From contig NZ_JAFCKQ010000011.1 in assembly GCF_018130215.1 (NCBI RefSeq), forward strand, positions 1 to 64,000: a stretch of DNA of 64,000 bases, written 5' to 3'. This document shows positions 40,968 through 50,250 of the stretch, piece after piece (the stretch's first letter is position 1; each line of letters begins with the position of its first letter). The translations under genes and the position numbers were made by a program. This DNA comes from Bradyrhizobium jicamae. GTDB lineage: Bacteria; Pseudomonadota; Alphaproteobacteria; Rhizobiales; Xanthobacteraceae. Below the pieces are notes generated by a model that did no database searches, was not told the DNA's origin, and saw only the letters and a list, made by a program, of their open reading frames with translations.

Positions 40968-43715
40968 TTACGACGCAGCCTTGAGCTTCGGCGCGGCAGC
41001 TCTTGGTTTGCCCATCCTAGCCAGGGCCTCGGTTTTCACGAGTTTCAGGCCTTCAGTCGCGTCGTAGCCGTGGATCTCCTTCACATCGAGCTTGCGCATG
41101 AAATCGATCGTCTCCTGGGTGATGACCTGTCCCGGCACCATGATCGGGAATCCGGGTGGGTACGGGATCACGAAATTCGCCGAGACGAGATCGGGACCGC
41201 TTTTCAAGCGGCGATCGATCTCCGGATCGTTGAGGCGGAGGTATTCGCACCCACCTGCGTCGTAGGCCGAATAGAAGCCGCTGCGGATGTCGCCCTCGTT
41301 GGTCTTGGTTCCGGCATCGCCGCGATAGCTCTGATGGAAGTGCGAGAAATTCGGCAGGTCAGGCACATCCTTCATCAGGCTGTTGACGCGCACGTCGAAA
41401 TCGACCTTCGCATTCGCGCCGCCCTTGGCGAGGCCGCGATCGATCTCACCGGAGATTTCCGCCAACACCCGCACAAGATGTGCGACGTCGCTCCGGCTGT
41501 TGTTGATGTTGGACTGGATCAGGACCGAGTTGCGCGAGGTCTTGTTGACCTGGATGTTGTAGCGGCTGGCAAGCAGCCCCTTGAACTGCGTTCCGTCGTA
41601 CCCTGCCGTGCCGCAGACCAGCGTCATCCTGGTCGGATCGAGGCAGAATTCGTCGTCGTTCAGGCTCTTCAGGGCACTCGCCCAGTTGGTGCCGGCCGCC
41701 AGATAGTCGGTGAAACCGCTCTGGCGATATTCGCTGGGAACCATGGCATCCGCGCCGAGAACGCGGAAATACCTCGAGATCAACGCATTGGTGTTGACTG
41801 CATTGCGGATGGCGAACGCAATCTCCATCGCATTGGCCACCAGTCCATAACCCTCGAGCTCCATCTGGCGGCGCGACACGTCGAGACTTGCAATCAGCTG
41901 CTGGTTCGGGCTGGTCGAGGCATGGGTGAATACGGCCTCCTTGAATTGGGCCTCCACGGTGTGGAATTCGATGTCCTTGACGGCCAGCATCGACCCCTGT
42001 CGGATCGCCGACATCGACTTGTGTGTCGAATTTGTCTGGTAGACGCGCAACCGGATCTGGCGCGGATCGGGGATGAGCCTGGCCTTGAGCAGGACCTCGT
42101 CCGAGGGGTTCTTGCCGAGCTCGGCCTGTTGCTTTTCGTAGGCCGCGACCGACTTGGGGTCGCGCATCCAGGCTTCGATCTCGTTGGCTGCCCCCATCGC
42201 GGTTCGCCGCCTCAGGAATGGCGAGAATCGCGCGAAGCCGAACCAGGCCTCATCCCAGAGGAAGATCAGGTCGGGCTTGATCGCGAGGCATTCTTCCATC
42301 ACCCGCCGCGTGTTGTAGATATGACCATCGAAGGTGCAGTTGGTCAGATCGATCATCTTGACCCGGTCGAGCCGGCCATCGGCCTTCGCGTTCAGGAGCG
42401 CTTGCTTGATCGTCTTCAGCGGCACCGCGCCATACATCGAATATTCGGTCATCGGGAACGCTTCGACGTAGAGCGGCTGCGCGCCGGCAAGCACCATCCC
42501 GTAGTGGTGCGACTTGTGGCAATTGCGGTCGACGATTGCGATGTCGCCGGGCGCCAGCAGCGCCTGCACTGCCATCTTGTTGGATGTCGAGGTACCGTTG
42601 GTGACGAAGAAGACGCGGTCGGCGCCGAGAGCGCGCGCGGCCTTTTCCTGTGCCTTCTTGATGTTGCCGGTCGGCTCCAGCATGCTGTCGAGGCCGCCGG
42701 TGGTCGCGCTGCTCTCGGCCAGGAACAGGTTCAGGCCGTAGAATTCACCCATGTCGCGAATCCAGTCCGACTTGAATACGGACTTGCCCCGCGCAATCGG
42801 CAGCGCGTGGAAAGTCCCGATCGGTCGCTGCGCATATTTCTTCAGGTTGTCGAAGAACGGCGTGTCGAAGCGATCCTGCACGCCCTCCAGAATCGAAAGG
42901 TGCAGCTCCAGGATATCCTCGATGGAGTAGAAGACCCGGCGCACCACATCGGCCTCGGGACTGCCTGCGATCTGCTCGACGTCGCGATTGGACATGAGGT
43001 AGAGGTCAAGCTCGGGACGGACCCGGTTCAGGATATGGGCCAGCCGCAGCGCGGAAGCGTCGGACTCCTCGTTGAGCCCCATGGCACCTGTCATGGCACG
43101 AAGCACGGGCGCATCATGGCGCGAGCGCAGGCCAAAGCCTTCGTTTATCACTACCGCCGCGATGTTGGGGTTGAGCATTGCAGCACAGAATGCGTCCTCA
43201 AGGCTGCCGACGATAACCGGCTCATAGATGAACGCGTCGACCGGACGCCGCAGCTTGCGCCATTCCGCCGCGAGCCCCTGCCAGTTGCTGGCTGGCAACC
43301 CGGTCACAATCAGGGTCTCGAAGTAAGGTCGGCGCGCCGCGGATTGCCCCAGAGTCGGCGGAAGCAGATCGGGAACGTCGCCATTGCTCTCTTCCTGCGT
43401 GCTCCAGTCACCCGCATGCTGACGAAACGACTTCGTCTGAAGTGCGTGCGCGATCCGCGTCGCGAGCGCATGTGAGGTGGCGGCATCGCCCGCCGCCGCA
43501 GCTTCCTTCAGCGCCGTCATCAAATGGAGACCGGGGTAGCCGTGAAATTCCTCCGTTACCGCGAGAGCCGACAGCGCCGCATCGTATTTCGCGCGGTCTC
43601 CGCCCTTGCTCCATGCCTTCGCGGCGTCGACCAGGTCCCGCCAATTGTCGGCACGTCCGCCCGGTCCTGAGAAGAATTGGTCAATGCGCCGCTGTGCCGG
43701 TTTTTCGTTGGTCAT
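40968..43715 (-). CDS. Orn/Lys/Arg-type PLP decarboxylase, long form
   Basis: The 915-residue protein is a fold-I PLP decarboxylase. It shows G-T-S-T-S-N-K (374-380), C-H-K-S (399-402), D-E-A-W-F-G-F-A-R-F (488-497) and the Schiff-base lysine in N-S-T-H-K-S (Lys566). The C-terminal domain ends with P-G-F-P-I-M-V-P-G-Q-V. Inducible E. coli members have about 710-755 residues. The excess here lies in the N-terminal wing (about 130 residues before Y-F-E-T-L-I-V) and in an insert of about 60 residues between D-E-A-W and H-K-S. It decarboxylates a basic amino acid, consuming a proton. GGGAG precedes the ATG and a FixK-type box is 61 bp upstream. Confidence 0.88.
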   Translation of the reverse strand: MTNEKPAQRRIDQFFSGPGGRADNWRDLVDAAKAWSKGGDRAKYDAALSALAVTEEFHGYPGLHLMTALKEAAAAGDAATSHALATRIAHALQTKSFRQHAGDWSTQEESNGDVPDLLPPTLGQSAARRPYFETLIVTGLPASNWQGLAAEWRKLRRPVDAFIYEPVIVGSLEDAFCAAMLNPNIAAVVINEGFGLRSRHDAPVLRAMTGAMGLNEESDASALRLAHILNRVRPELDLYLMSNRDVEQIAGSPEADVVRRVFYSIEDILELHLSILEGVQDRFDTPFFDNLKKYAQRPIGTFHALPIARGKSVFKSDWIRDMGEFYGLNLFLAESSATTGGLDSMLEPTGNIKKAQEKAARALGADRVFFVTNGTSTSNKMAVQALLAPGDIAIVDRNCHKSHHYGMVLAGAQPLYVEAFPMTEYSMYGAVPLKTIKQALLNAKADGRLDRVKMIDLTNCTFDGHIYNTRRVMEECLAIKPDLIFLWDEAWFGFARFSPFLRRRTAMGAANEIEAWMRDPKSVAAYEKQQAELGKNPSDEVLLKARLIPDPRQIRLRVYQTNSTHKSMSAIRQGSMLAVKDIEFHTVEAQFKEAVFTHASTSPNQQLIASLDVSRRQMELEGYGLVANAMEIAFAIRNAVNTNALISRYFRVLGADAMVPSEYRQSGFTDYLAAGTNWASALKSLNDDEFCLDPTRMTLVCGTAGYDGTQFKGLLASRYNIQVNKTSRNSVLIQSNINNSRSDVAHLVRVLAEISGEIDRGLAKGGANAKVDFDVRVNSLMKDVPDLPNFSHFHQSYRGDAGTKTNEGDIRSGFYSAYDAGGCEYLRLNDPEIDRRLKSGPDLVSANFVIPYPPGFPIMVPGQVITQETIDFMRKLDVKEIHGYDATEGLKLVKTEALARMGKPRAAAPKLKAAS

Positions 43716-43775
43716 GAGGGACTCCCGATCCTGCGCTGGTTGCCCGGGATTGTTGGCCCGAACGCCGCGCGCCTC

Positions 43776-43789
43776 TTGATCTAGGTCAA
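43776..43789. promoter_or_regulatory. FixK/FNR-type box
   Basis: TTGATCTAGGTCAA, identical to the box at 31493. It is 61 bp upstream of the decarboxylase start at 43715 and behind the convergent-side end of the SulP gene. Confidence 0.78.
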
Positions 43790-43901
43790 GCTTCGTGGGT
43801 TAGGCATGCAATCTCGATAATCACTTGCAGCTCTCCTCGCCGGGCAAACGAGCTGCCTGACGCACCGGAGGTGGGTGGCAGGCCAAGCCGGTTGAACGGC
43901 G

Positions 43902-45599
43902 TCAGCTCTCGTCCGGTGGCTTTCTGTCGCTTAGTACGCTGTCGAGCGTTCGCATCCAGTCACTGGCGTCGGTCTTGTCCGCCAGGCCATCCGCTCTCAG
44001 AAGCTCCCGCAGTTGCGCGTGGGCGCCGACGATGCAGAACGTGACGGAGCGGGACCACAGCTCGTCTCGGAGATCGTGCAGCATCTGCGATCCTGCCAAA
44101 TCGATGAAGGGCGATGCCGAAAGGTCGCAGACAACCAATCGGACGTCAGGCGAAGCCCTTACTACGTCCTGCACGGTCTCAAGAACCGTCTCGGCATTGA
44201 CGTAGAGCAACGACGTTTCCGGACGAAAGGCGATGACCCCGACCAGCGGCTCCACGCCCTCGTGGCGGGCGCGGTCGGAATAGCGACCGCTGCCGGGGAG
44301 ACGACCGAGGAAGGCGACATTGGGCTGCGAAGCACGCAGCAGCAGCAGGAAGATCGAGGCAACAGCCGCCAGGAGGACACCTTGCAAGATTCCGAGGAAC
44401 AGCACGGAGACCAGCGCAATGGCCGCTGCATAGAAATCGATCCGGCTGATCCGCCACATCCGCGCAAGCGCCGGAATGTCGACCAATTTGTAAACGGCGG
44501 AGAATACGATCGCAGCAAGCACGGCCTTCGGCAGATTGGTCAGCAGGCCCGTGAAAAACAGCAGGCACAGCGCGAGGGTTACAGAACAGAACACCAGCGC
44601 CAGCGGCGTTCGCGCGCCGGCCGCATCGTTCACCGCGGACTGCGATAAGCCTCCCGCGACGGGATAGCCGTGTCCGAAGGCCGCGGCCAGGTTGGCGGCG
44701 CCGATGCCCAAAAACTCCTGCCGAACGTCCAGCGGGTAGCCGTGTTTTGCCGCAAAGCTCCGCGCGGCGGATACGCCTTCGACATACGCCAGCACCAGGC
44801 AGCCGGCGGCGATGGGAAACAGGTCGTCGAACTCGACCAAGCCGAAGGTCGGAACAGACATCGCCGGCAACCCGGTCGGGATCTCTCCTGTTACGGGCAC
44901 GCCAAGTTTTGCAAGACCGAGCATCGAGACGATCAGGATCGAAAGCGCGACCACAGCCAGCCCGATGGGCTTTCCGGGCAGCCGGCGCTCGCCGAGCAAG
45001 AGCAACAAGGTTGCAATCAAGCCGATTGCGAGGACCAACGGCCTGGTATCGCCAAGCTGACCGGCGAGCTTGATTACCCGGTCAAAGAAGTTGTGGCCGC
45101 CGCCCGTCACGCCGAACAGGCTCGGCAGCTGGCTCATGATGATGGTAAGCCCCGCTCCAGCCTTGAAACCAACCAGGATGCTGTCGCTGATCAGCCGCAC
45201 CAGCACGCTCAACCTGAACAGCCAGGCGAGCAGGCAAAGCACTGCCACAGAGAACGCGACGAGGCTGGCGATCTGTCCATAGCGCGTCGGATCACCAGCG
45301 GCCAGTACCCCGACAGAGCCTGCGATCATGAGGGAGATCGCTGAGGTCGGGCCAACCGCGAGCTGGCGCGACGAGCCAAGCAAGGCATAACCGATGCCGC
45401 CCAGCAGATAGCCGTAAACGCCGATCTGTGGCGGCAAGCCGGCGAGTCCCGCATAGGCCAGCGATACCGGGATCGCATAGGCGGCCAGCGTGACCCCGGC
45501 GATCGCATCCGAGTTGAGCGAGGACCCACGATCTTGCGAAAGCCAGGTCGCCGGGGGAAACAACCGAAGCCAGCTCGCCTGCTGCGGGGGTAGCTTCAT
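43902..45599 (-). CDS. SulP-family anion transporter with STAS domain
   Basis: The 565-residue protein has the SulP pattern: about 12 spans from residue 25 to 420, with A-Y-A-I-P-V-S-L-A-Y-A-G-L-A-G-L-P-P near the start and N-L-A-A-A-F-G-H-G-Y-P-V-A-G-G-L-S-Q-S-A-V-N-D near the middle. A C-terminal STAS domain follows (about 445-560; L-V-V-C-D-L-S-A-S-P-F-I-D-L-A-G). It carries sulfate, bicarbonate or dicarboxylates; bicarbonate would fit the carbonic anhydrase in this window but nothing fixes the substrate. A FixK-type box lies 67 bp upstream. Confidence 0.92.
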   Translation of the reverse strand: MKLPPQQASWLRLFPPATWLSQDRGSSLNSDAIAGVTLAAYAIPVSLAYAGLAGLPPQIGVYGYLLGGIGYALLGSSRQLAVGPTSAISLMIAGSVGVLAAGDPTRYGQIASLVAFSVAVLCLLAWLFRLSVLVRLISDSILVGFKAGAGLTIIMSQLPSLFGVTGGGHNFFDRVIKLAGQLGDTRPLVLAIGLIATLLLLLGERRLPGKPIGLAVVALSILIVSMLGLAKLGVPVTGEIPTGLPAMSVPTFGLVEFDDLFPIAAGCLVLAYVEGVSAARSFAAKHGYPLDVRQEFLGIGAANLAAAFGHGYPVAGGLSQSAVNDAAGARTPLALVFCSVTLALCLLFFTGLLTNLPKAVLAAIVFSAVYKLVDIPALARMWRISRIDFYAAAIALVSVLFLGILQGVLLAAVASIFLLLLRASQPNVAFLGRLPGSGRYSDRARHEGVEPLVGVIAFRPETSLLYVNAETVLETVQDVVRASPDVRLVVCDLSASPFIDLAGSQMLHDLRDELWSRSVTFCIVGAHAQLRELLRADGLADKTDASDWMRTLDSVLSDRKPPDES

Positions 45600-45665
45600 G
45601 TCCGCTGGTCACCCTCGGGGTTGCGTTGACCTAACGTCTCCTTGCGCTGTGCGCGCGACTGCAGC

Positions 45666-45679
45666 TTGATTCAGATCAA
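45666..45679. promoter_or_regulatory. FixK/FNR-type box
   Basis: TTGATTCAGATCAA, perfect half-sites. It is 67 bp upstream of the SulP start at 45599. Confidence 0.78.
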
Positions 45680-45860
45680 GTCGCGGGCCTCATCTCGCAA
45701 CGCAGTAAGACGATCAAAAGTGCGACCATGAGAATGGAGCGCGATCGGCACCCTCTCGGCGCCGCGGATCGGCGGCGATGTCCAGAGCGCTCATGGACGA
45801 GTGGCCGGGCGGAGCAAGTCCTTCATCGGAGCGGAGGCGGACAGCTTAAGGCGTCAAGGC

Positions 45861-45874
45861 TTGATTTGGATCAA
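45861..45874. promoter_or_regulatory. FixK/FNR-type box
   Basis: TTGATTTGGATCAA, perfect half-sites. It precedes the secreted protein/IalB gene pair. Distance is 190 bp to the preferred start at 46064 or 61 bp to an alternative ATG at 45935. Confidence 0.75.
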
Positions 45875-46063
45875 GCCCTAAGCCGAAATCCGATCACTAG
45901 GTTGGCATTCTCGCCCTGCCTGGGACATGCGGCCATGGATTCCGTCAAGTGGATATTCTCCGCTGCATCGGAGATTTTTCTGCTCCTCGCGGTCGCCATA
46001 GGCACGATCCCAAGCCGCATCAGGATTCGCGTCATCGCGGCCGTCGACATGGGAGAGCGCGCC

Positions 46064-46270
46064 ATGCGCCAGCAGAGCCTACGAAGTCTCGCAACCGCCG
46101 CACTCCTGCTGCTCGGTCTGATCGCGCCGTCATTCACGCGCGCCGGCGGCCGCGCCGAGTATCACCTGCTGCCCCCGTTCCGGGACGAAGGGCATTTCCT
46201 GATCGGCTCCGCCGATTCCATCCCGACATGGTCGCCCTACGTCGAGCGATTTCTCGACAACATCCGCTAG
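46064..46270 (+). CDS. 68-residue exported protein
   Basis: ATG 46064 has GGGAGAG upstream and opens a signal peptide (MRQQSLRSLATAALLLLGLIAPSFTRA). The mature part of about 40 residues is E-Y-H-L-L-P-P-F-R-D-E-G-H-F-L-I-G-S-A-D-S-I-P-T-W-S-P-Y-V-E-R in composition, without Cys. The ATG at 45935 would add 43 residues with another hydrophobic stretch (S-E-I-F-L-L-L-A-V-A-I-G) and would suit the box at 45861 better, so the true start is uncertain. It lies 17 bp before the IalB-like gene. Function unknown. Confidence 0.55.
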   Translation: MRQQSLRSLATAALLLLGLIAPSFTRAGGRAEYHLLPPFRDEGHFLIGSADSIPTWSPYVERFLDNIR

Positions 46271-46287
46271 ACGCTGGAGGAGTCGAC

Positions 46288-46860
46288 ATGACTAGACTTA
46301 GAGCTTTGGCGACCCTTCTGCTGGTGGCGGGAATCAGTCCGGGCCAGGGTCAGCAGACACCATCACCACCGGCGGCGAAGGACGGCGCCGAAGTCGCCCC
46401 GCGCGGGCAGCATCCTGCTCGGGACATCAAGTACGGCGATTGGCGAAAGCTCTGTTTTACGGCTGCCGGCGCCAAGACGCTGTGCCGTACGACAATCACA
46501 GGCACCTTCGAAACCGGCCAGACAGCTATTCGCATCGATCTGATCGGGCGCGAGGACGGCAATGCCAGGCTGCAGCTGTTCCTGCCGGTCGGGATGTATC
46601 TGCAAGCCGGCGTCAAACTGTCGGTTGATCAGAAGGCGGCGCTTCGCCTGCCCTATACCTGGTGCCTGACGAACATGTGCATCGCCGCCGACGTCGCAGA
46701 CCAAAAGTTCCTTCAGGACATGGACGAGGGAAAAACACTGTCGGTGGAAGTCGTGGATAGCAACGTCCTGACGGTAACAACGTCGGTACCGCTCGAACAC
46801 TTTGCGTCGGTCCGCAAGGGAGCGGCGGTGCAAACACTCGATCAGGCCATCGATGAGTAA
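46288..46860 (+). CDS. IalB-family (invasion-associated locus B-like) exported protein
   Basis: GGAGGAG precedes ATG 46288 and gives 190 residues with a signal peptide (ending G-Q-G-Q-Q). The mature domain follows the IalB pattern: D-I-K-Y-G-D-W-R-K-L-C, then paired Cys (K-L-C, T-L-C, T-W-C, M-C), a L-F-L-P-V-G-M-Y-L-Q-A-G segment and L-P-Y-T-W-C-L-T-N-M-C-I-A. Periplasmic IalB proteins are frequent in alphaproteobacteria and their molecular role is unclear. The FixK-type box at 45861 would control it together with the small gene in front. Confidence 0.85.
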   Translation: MTRLRALATLLLVAGISPGQGQQTPSPPAAKDGAEVAPRGQHPARDIKYGDWRKLCFTAAGAKTLCRTTITGTFETGQTAIRIDLIGREDGNARLQLFLPVGMYLQAGVKLSVDQKAALRLPYTWCLTNMCIAADVADQKFLQDMDEGKTLSVEVVDSNVLTVTTSVPLEHFASVRKGAAVQTLDQAIDE

Positions 46861-46876
46861 CCAGAGTGTGCCCCCA

Positions 46877-47251
46877 CTAGACGATTCCATCCAATACCCG
46901 CTGGATCGGTTCGATCAGTGAGCTCGCCGTGAATGGCTTGGTCAGATAGGCCACGCATCCCGACGCCGTTGCGGCCATGCGGATTGCCGGGTTGTCATTT
47001 CCCGTGATGTATATGACCGGCACATCGATACCCTCATCTGCGAGACGATGCCGCAATTCGATGCCGGAGCCATCGCTAAGATTAACGTCGAGGACCAGGC
47101 ACAGCGCGCTCTCGACCCCCCCCTCTCTCAGCATCGCACTGCCGGTCTCAAACAGTTTCGACACGAAGCCACATTCCCGCAGCAATCGCCCAATGCCGCG
47201 GAGCATGGAGGGGTTATCATCCACGACGAAGACAAATTTCGTGGTCGGCAA
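46877..47251 (-). CDS. Single-domain response regulator
   Basis: A TTG at 47251 is the most likely start because the receiver domain begins immediately (P-T-T-K-F-V-F-V-V-D-D-N). The open frame further upstream has no family character. The 124-residue product has the acidic pair D11/D12, phosphoryl acceptor Asp55 in L-V-L-D-V-N-L, a T in Y-I-T-G-N and Lys in L-T-K-P. There is no output domain, so it would act by phosphotransfer or protein contact. It is encoded downstream of the FixJ-like regulator on the same strand and converges on the IalB-like gene. Confidence 0.8.
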   Translation of the reverse strand: MPTTKFVFVVDDNPSMLRGIGRLLRECGFVSKLFETGSAMLREGGVESALCLVLDVNLSDGSGIELRHRLADEGIDVPVIYITGNDNPAIRMAATASGCVAYLTKPFTASSLIEPIQRVLDGIV

Positions 47252-47443
47252 GATCCGGTGCCTCTGTCCGATCAAAGACGTATGAAATTCCACGCTGCCG
47301 CCGCAGCAACCGACCTGGGCAGACAAAGAGCGAATACTCCGTCAACGGCCAGCGACATCGTCGCGGCCAGTCTTGCAGTCTACGCCTTGTCGAAAAACCT
47401 TCATATTGTCCCATTGGACAGGGGGCTGCAGCTGGATTGACCG

Positions 47444-48076
47444 TCAATCCTGCCCCTCGCCAGTCGGTTCGCGCGTTCCGAGCCGCTCCGCAATCGAGAC
47501 GAGCTCCGCGAACGACTGCACGCGCATCTTCTCCATGACCTGATGACGATGGGCCTTCACCGTCCGTTCTGTCGTGCCGAGCTCGTGGGCGATCTGCTTG
47601 TTGATCTTGCCGCGCACGATCAGGTCGAATACCTGCCGCTCGCGGGGAGTCAACTTGGCTAGCAGCACCCGCAACGCGTCGAGCCTGCTGCGCTGGCTGC
47701 GCGCCAAATCCTGACGCGCAATCGCGCGGTCGATGGCCTCGATCAACTGTTCCGACGCAATCGGCTTGGTCAGAAAATCCTCGGCACCCGCCTTGATCGC
47801 CTGCACGGTCGTTGCGGTGTCGGCATATCCGGTCAGGAACACGATCGGAAGCGTCGATCCCAGTTCGCTGAGCCGCTTCTGCAACTCCGGACCGCTCATT
47901 CCGGGAATCCGTACATCCAACAAGATACAGCCGGCCTCCTCATTGCCGGGAAGTCGATCGAGCAACTCCTGGGCCGACGTATATGTCGCAACGCAATAGC
48001 GCGCCAGCTTGAGCCGGCGCTCAAGGGCAGTTCGAAACGACACGTCATCGTCGACGATATGAACGAAGCCGGGCAT
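47444..48076 (-). CDS. FixJ/LuxR-type response regulator
   Basis: The 210-residue protein has a receiver domain (phospho-acceptor Asp54 in I-L-L-D-V-R-I-P-G-M-S-G, Lys104 in F-L-T-K-P) and a C-terminal LuxR-type HTH (about 137-200; L-T-P-R-E-R-Q-V-F-D-L-I-V, I-A-H-E-L-G-T-T-E-R-T-V-K-A-H-R). This is the FixJ/NarL architecture. The histidine kinase gene lies 332 bp upstream on the same strand and is the likely partner. In the FixLJ-K paradigm such a regulator activates a fixK gene, and a FixK-like gene starts at 50487. That connection is inference. Confidence 0.92.
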   Translation of the reverse strand: MPGFVHIVDDDVSFRTALERRLKLARYCVATYTSAQELLDRLPGNEEAGCILLDVRIPGMSGPELQKRLSELGSTLPIVFLTGYADTATTVQAIKAGAEDFLTKPIASEQLIEAIDRAIARQDLARSQRSRLDALRVLLAKLTPRERQVFDLIVRGKINKQIAHELGTTERTVKAHRHQVMEKMRVQSFAELVSIAERLGTREPTGEGQD

Positions 48077-48408
48077 TTCTCTCTCCTATGCGATCGGCGG
48101 CCAGGAAAGACGGATCACGGCTTAACCTCAGGCAAGTTATCCGACAAATTCTAATCGACTAGTTCTATCTACTAGTTTGCTTGGACGCGGCGAAGGCAGC
48201 AGCGCCGCGGCGGAGGATGGTCGAGAAATTGATCCGACAGATATGCTAAAAGTCCCCAGTCCGTCGCAGGCCGAAAAGATCAATACAGCCAATTGACCGA
48301 CGAACATCTTGCTAAAATGACCCTTTAGGCCACTGTTGGGAAATAGTGCATTCGTCTTAGATCGCAGACTTCCCGCATTCCTTCCAGTGAAATTCGATCA
48401 TGGGCATC
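48077..48408. other. Gap between kinase and response-regulator genes
   Basis: This 332-bp interval is unusually A/T-rich for the window. It contains two ACTAGT palindromes 13 bp apart (48158-48163 and 48171-48176), a possible operator for the FixJ-like gene starting at 48076. No gene is visible. Confidence 0.45.
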
Positions 48409-50250
48409 TCATGCCGCCAGCGGTAAGGAGAGGTGGAATACGGCACCACCGCCGGGCTGGTTTTCGGCCCAGATCTGGCCGCTGTGAGCCAGAACGATCG
48501 TCCGCGCGATCGACAGGCCGATCCCCATCCCCTGCTCCTTTGTGGTGAAAAACGGATCGAAGACGTCATTCAGCCTGTCCTGCAGTATGCCCGGACCGGA
48601 ATCGGAGATCGAAATCACGGCCGACGCATCGCCATTGACCTCGGTGCGACCTATGATCGTTCGTCCATAAGGCATCTTGGCCATCGCATCCATGCTGTTG
48701 ACCACGAGATTGATGATAACCTGTTGCAATTGCACCGGGTCACCCCTGACCCGTGGCACCTGCGGCGACGTCTGCAAGTAGAGCGCGACATTGCGCGCCG
48801 ACGCCTGTAACCCGAGGAAATCGAACGCTTCACGTACGATTTGATTGAGATCAATCTCCTTTGTCTCAAATGGTGCACGCTTCAACAGACTGCGCATTCG
48901 GCGGATCACCTCGCTGGCGCGCAGATCGTCGCGCTTGATGTCGGAGATGATTTCGCGCACCTCGCCCAGGTCCGGTTTGGCGGCGCCAAGCATTAATTCC
49001 GCCGTTTCGGCGTTGGTCAGGATCGACCCGAGCGGCTGGTTGAGCTCATGGGCGATCGAGGATGACAGTTCGCCAGCCGTGGCCTGCCGGTTGACATGGG
49101 CCAATTGCGACAGGCGGTTGCGGGCCTCGACTTCGGCCATCCTTCGCATGTGCCGCTCATGCAGCAGAAACGAAATCAGCGTGGCCTGGAACAGAAGCGC
49201 AGCAACAAGGACGACCGATCGCCAGCGGTATTTCTCCAGAAACGACGGCTCACGAAGCTCGATCCTGCTGCCCGGAGGCAGGCTGGATTCGCTGACGCCC
49301 CAATGCTGCATCTGCTGCCAATTGAAAACTGGCTGCACTGCATCGATGACCGAAGCCGGAAGATTCTCCGGAGCCTCGCCATCCAGAATGCGAAGGGCTC
49401 GTCTGGCGGCATCCATTCCGATCTGCGTCGGGAGAAGCACAAAGCCACCGACGCCGCCGGGTTCGATAAACGTTTCGGAGGCCACGACAATTGGCCGGTT
49501 GGCTTTTGCTGCAACAAGTCGCAGCGCCTCGGCGGGAGGCTGGTAATTCCCGGAACCATCCGAATACAGCCCGGAATAAACAATCGCGCTGTTTTCAGGA
49601 AGTGCAGCCACCCGTTCGAGCACCTCCTTCATCGGTCGTCCCAGGATTTCGATCACGCGGACATCGGTGCCGACAGCTGTAACCTCGTCCTTCCAGTTGC
49701 GAAAGACGAGTTGGCGCCCCCAGTCTTCGCCAACCAGGGCTACGGCCGTGAGATGAGGTACGATCGCGCGCGCTGCCTTGATCGCGTCCGCGAATTTGGT
49801 CGACGTGATGCCCCCGGTCGCCATTGATGGTGGACGCAGCCGGGCGAAATCGGTTTCCTCAACCAGCGCGAAAACCACCGGAACATCCGCCCACAACCTC
49901 GATCGCCAGCGCAGCACGAGCTCCAGTGCCGCAGTGCCAACGGCTACGACGACGCCGATCGGCCGGTCGCGGTACTTGGTCTCGAGAAATTGCCTGAAGC
50001 TCTCCTCGTAGGCTTCGCCTCCGAAGCGGCTGAGGTCAAGGCTCTCCGAATAAACCGTCGTCGGCGCGTGCGCGTGAGCGTTAACCTCAGTCCTGAGCGC
50101 GGCGAAGATCTGATAGTAGAATGGGCCGCGTCGATCGGATTGGTCCAGGACCAGCATGGAATGCGGCCGCATCTCCTGTGCCCGGACGTCAACCGGGGAT
50201 AGAAGCGCCGCCAGGAGAATAATCAGGGATAATCGAAACGCATTGTCCAT
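48409..50250 (-). CDS. Sensor histidine kinase with periplasmic ABC-substrate-binding-like domain
   Basis: From ATG 50250 the protein has 613 residues: a signal/anchor segment (1-25), a large periplasmic region (about 30-335), one span (about 344-363), a HisKA domain and a HATPase. The periplasmic part resembles the ABC_sub_bind family, with V-V-A-V-G-T-A-A-L near 102 and P-V-V-F-A-L-V near 124. HisKA holds His401 in I-A-H-E-L-N-Q-P-L-G. HATPase motifs are N-L-V-V-N-S-M-D-A, S-D-S-G-P-G-I and G-M-G-I-G-L-S-I. The ligand is unknown; it senses outside the membrane rather than through a FixL-type heme PAS. Its partner is probably the FixJ-like protein. Confidence 0.9.
   Translation of the reverse strand: MDNAFRLSLIILLAALLSPVDVRAQEMRPHSMLVLDQSDRRGPFYYQIFAALRTEVNAHAHAPTTVYSESLDLSRFGGEAYEESFRQFLETKYRDRPIGVVVAVGTAALELVLRWRSRLWADVPVVFALVEETDFARLRPPSMATGGITSTKFADAIKAARAIVPHLTAVALVGEDWGRQLVFRNWKDEVTAVGTDVRVIEILGRPMKEVLERVAALPENSAIVYSGLYSDGSGNYQPPAEALRLVAAKANRPIVVASETFIEPGGVGGFVLLPTQIGMDAARRALRILDGEAPENLPASVIDAVQPVFNWQQMQHWGVSESSLPPGSRIELREPSFLEKYRWRSVVLVAALLFQATLISFLLHERHMRRMAEVEARNRLSQLAHVNRQATAGELSSSIAHELNQPLGSILTNAETAELMLGAAKPDLGEVREIISDIKRDDLRASEVIRRMRSLLKRAPFETKEIDLNQIVREAFDFLGLQASARNVALYLQTSPQVPRVRGDPVQLQQVIINLVVNSMDAMAKMPYGRTIIGRTEVNGDASAVISISDSGPGILQDRLNDVFDPFFTTKEQGMGIGLSIARTIVLAHSGQIWAENQPGGGAVFHLSLPLAA

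Larger units (their letters stand above)
45600..46063. other. Divergent control region with two FixK-type boxes
   Basis: The 464-bp gap between the SulP gene and the small secreted protein gene holds boxes at 45666 and 45861, one for each side. The plus-strand frame that begins at 45728 is open throughout but has coding character only near its end. Confidence 0.6.

Noticed and set aside
41070..43475. Open frame of 801 codons on the plus strand
   Set aside because: It is antisense to the decarboxylase gene, whose motifs are unmistakable. Long antisense frames are common in high-GC coding DNA and this one has no domain.
48841..48854. Perfect FixK-type palindrome TTGATTGAGATCAA
   Set aside because: It lies inside the histidine kinase coding sequence (codons for D-L-N-Q-I), far from any start codon, so I treat it as coincidental despite the perfect match.
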